Assembly (NCBI GenBank): GCA_016928755.1
Contig: JAFGKB010000080.1
Span: 1-7,039 of the forward strand
Length of the DNA stretch: 7,039 nt
Reading direction: 5' to 3'
From: Anaerolineae bacterium
GTDB taxonomy: Bacteria > Chloroflexota > Anaerolineae > B4-G1 > SLSP01
Made by a program: the position numbers and the translations under genes. Below the pieces are notes generated by a model. That model worked only from the letters and a program-made list of their open reading frames with translations. It searched no databases and was not told where the DNA came from. Shown here one piece after another: positions 6,164 through 7,039 of the stretch; position 1 is the first letter of the stretch; each line of letters begins with the position of its first letter.

Positions 6164-7039
6164 TTATTTTGGGGCTGGTTGTTCTTTTCGGATACGTTGC
6201 GCCACCAAGTCGGCAGAGATTAAGACAATGGGCACACCTGTACCGGGATGGGTACTAGAACCGACAAAATAGAGATTGCGGTAGGTCTTATGCCGGTTAT
6301 GCGGGCGCAGATACCCCACTTGTAACACATTGTGGCTGAGGCCAAAAGCAGTGCCCCGTTTGAGATTCCACACGTTCTTATAATCCGGGGGCAATAGGGT
6401 TTCTTCAAACACGATGCGGTTCCGCAAATCTTTTACCCCAAGAGACTCCAACTTACCTATCACCCAATCACGCGCCTGATCACGCATAGCGGCCCAATCC
6501 TGGGGATGGTCCGCATCTAAACACCCCACCGGCACTAAGACCATTACCGCATCCCCATCTTCAGGGGCCATGCTTGGGTCTGTCCGGGTCACAGCATTGA
6601 CATAGAAAGAGGGTTCTTCAGGCATTGTGAATTGGTAGAATATCTGTTCAAAGGAGCTACGGTATTTATGGTCAGCAAGAAAGGCGTTATGGTGTAGTAA
6701 TGCCTCGGAACGACCACCTTTCACGCCCCAATAAAACATAATGGCCGACGAGGTGTATTTCTTATTATGTAAGCGTTTGGCAATACCATTGGGGGGGAGC
6801 AATTTTTCGTATACGTAGGGTACATCAGCATTGGCAATGACAATATCGGCAGGATACGTTTCCCCGTTTTCTAATGTGACTCCGGTAACTGCGGAACCGT
6901 CAACATTGACTTGCTTAACCGGTGTGTTATAGACAAACTCAGCGCCAAACCCCATCGCGATCTGCACCAGGCTCTCAACGACCCGGTACAATCCCCCCAG
7001 CGGATACCAGACACCCTCGGCCAACTCGGTGAACTGCAA
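6164..7039 (-). CDS. crtI: Phytoene desaturase, C-terminal part (5' end beyond the window)
   Basis: The frame is open from the window edge to TAA 6164-6166, giving 291 residues of what is normally an enzyme of about 500. The N-terminal FAD-binding motif lies outside. CrtI is an FAD-dependent, membrane-associated desaturase that introduces four double bonds into phytoene to make lycopene. Visible signatures are EGVWYPLGGLYRVVESLV (8-25 of the fragment), ADIVIANADVPYVYEKLL (64-81), GTAFGLSHNVLQ-x5-RPHNR (229-249) and the C-terminal flavin segment GSSTHPGTGVPIVLISADL (260-278). The last is diagnostic of the CrtI/CrtN/CrtD family. The number of desaturation steps cannot be read from the sequence; linkage to a lycopene cyclase suggests a four-step enzyme. 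It is the most upstream gene seen, and crtB begins 2 nt after its stop. The operon promoter must be further upstream, outside the window. Confidence 0.94.
   Translation of the reverse strand: MQFTELAEGVWYPLGGLYRVVESLVQIAMGFGAEFVYNTPVKQVNVDGSAVTGVTLENGETYPADIVIANADVPYVYEKLLPPNGIAKRLHNKKYTSSAIMFYWGVKGGRSEALLHHNAFLADHKYRSSFEQIFYQFTMPEEPSFYVNAVTRTDPSMAPEDGDAVMVLVPVGCLDADHPQDWAAMRDQARDWVIGKLESLGVKDLRNRIVFEETLLPPDYKNVWNLKRGTAFGLSHNVLQVGYLRPHNRHKTYRNLYFVGSSTHPGTGVPIVLISADLVAQRIRKEQPAPK

Overview
The window holds most of a carotenoid (zeaxanthin-type) biosynthesis operon on the minus strand. It runs convergently towards a short plus-strand segment that holds the end of an AIM24/TIGR00266-family gene and a complete DegV-family (fatty-acid-binding, FakB-like) gene. 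The organism is a bacterium of roughly balanced base composition. The phytoene synthase with an extra N-terminal segment, the DegV and AIM24 genes and the small NTGLD membrane protein together would fit Chloroflexota or a deep-branching Bacillota. This is a guess from family resemblance, and the cyclase and hydroxylase also look like the Bacteroidota type.

Layout, plus strand: the C-terminal 55 codons of the AIM24-family protein (1-168), a strong intrinsic terminator (201-238), then degV (265-1119). A hairpin at 1137-1179 lies between the convergent units. Its long T-tract faces the minus-strand operon, so it mainly ends the carotenoid transcript.

Layout, minus strand, in order of transcription: crtI (phytoene desaturase, 5' end beyond the right edge), crtB (phytoene synthase), crtZ (beta-carotene hydroxylase), crtY (lycopene beta-cyclase), a small four-helix membrane protein of unknown function, a tocopherol-cyclase-family protein, and a class I SAM-dependent methyltransferase. 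Gaps are 2, 19, 8, 14, 12 and 52 nt, so all seven are probably one transcript whose promoter lies outside the window.

The first four genes explain a route from geranylgeranyl diphosphate to phytoene (CrtB), lycopene (CrtI), beta-carotene (CrtY) and zeaxanthin (CrtZ). No GGPP synthase or ketolase is visible here. The last three genes are the less understood part. A lipocalin-like tocopherol-cyclase-family protein, related in fold to the carotenoid hydratase CrtC, followed by a methyltransferase could be a tailoring or isoprenoid-quinone module added to the carotenoid pathway. This is inference only. No stretch longer than 300 bases lacks a gene.
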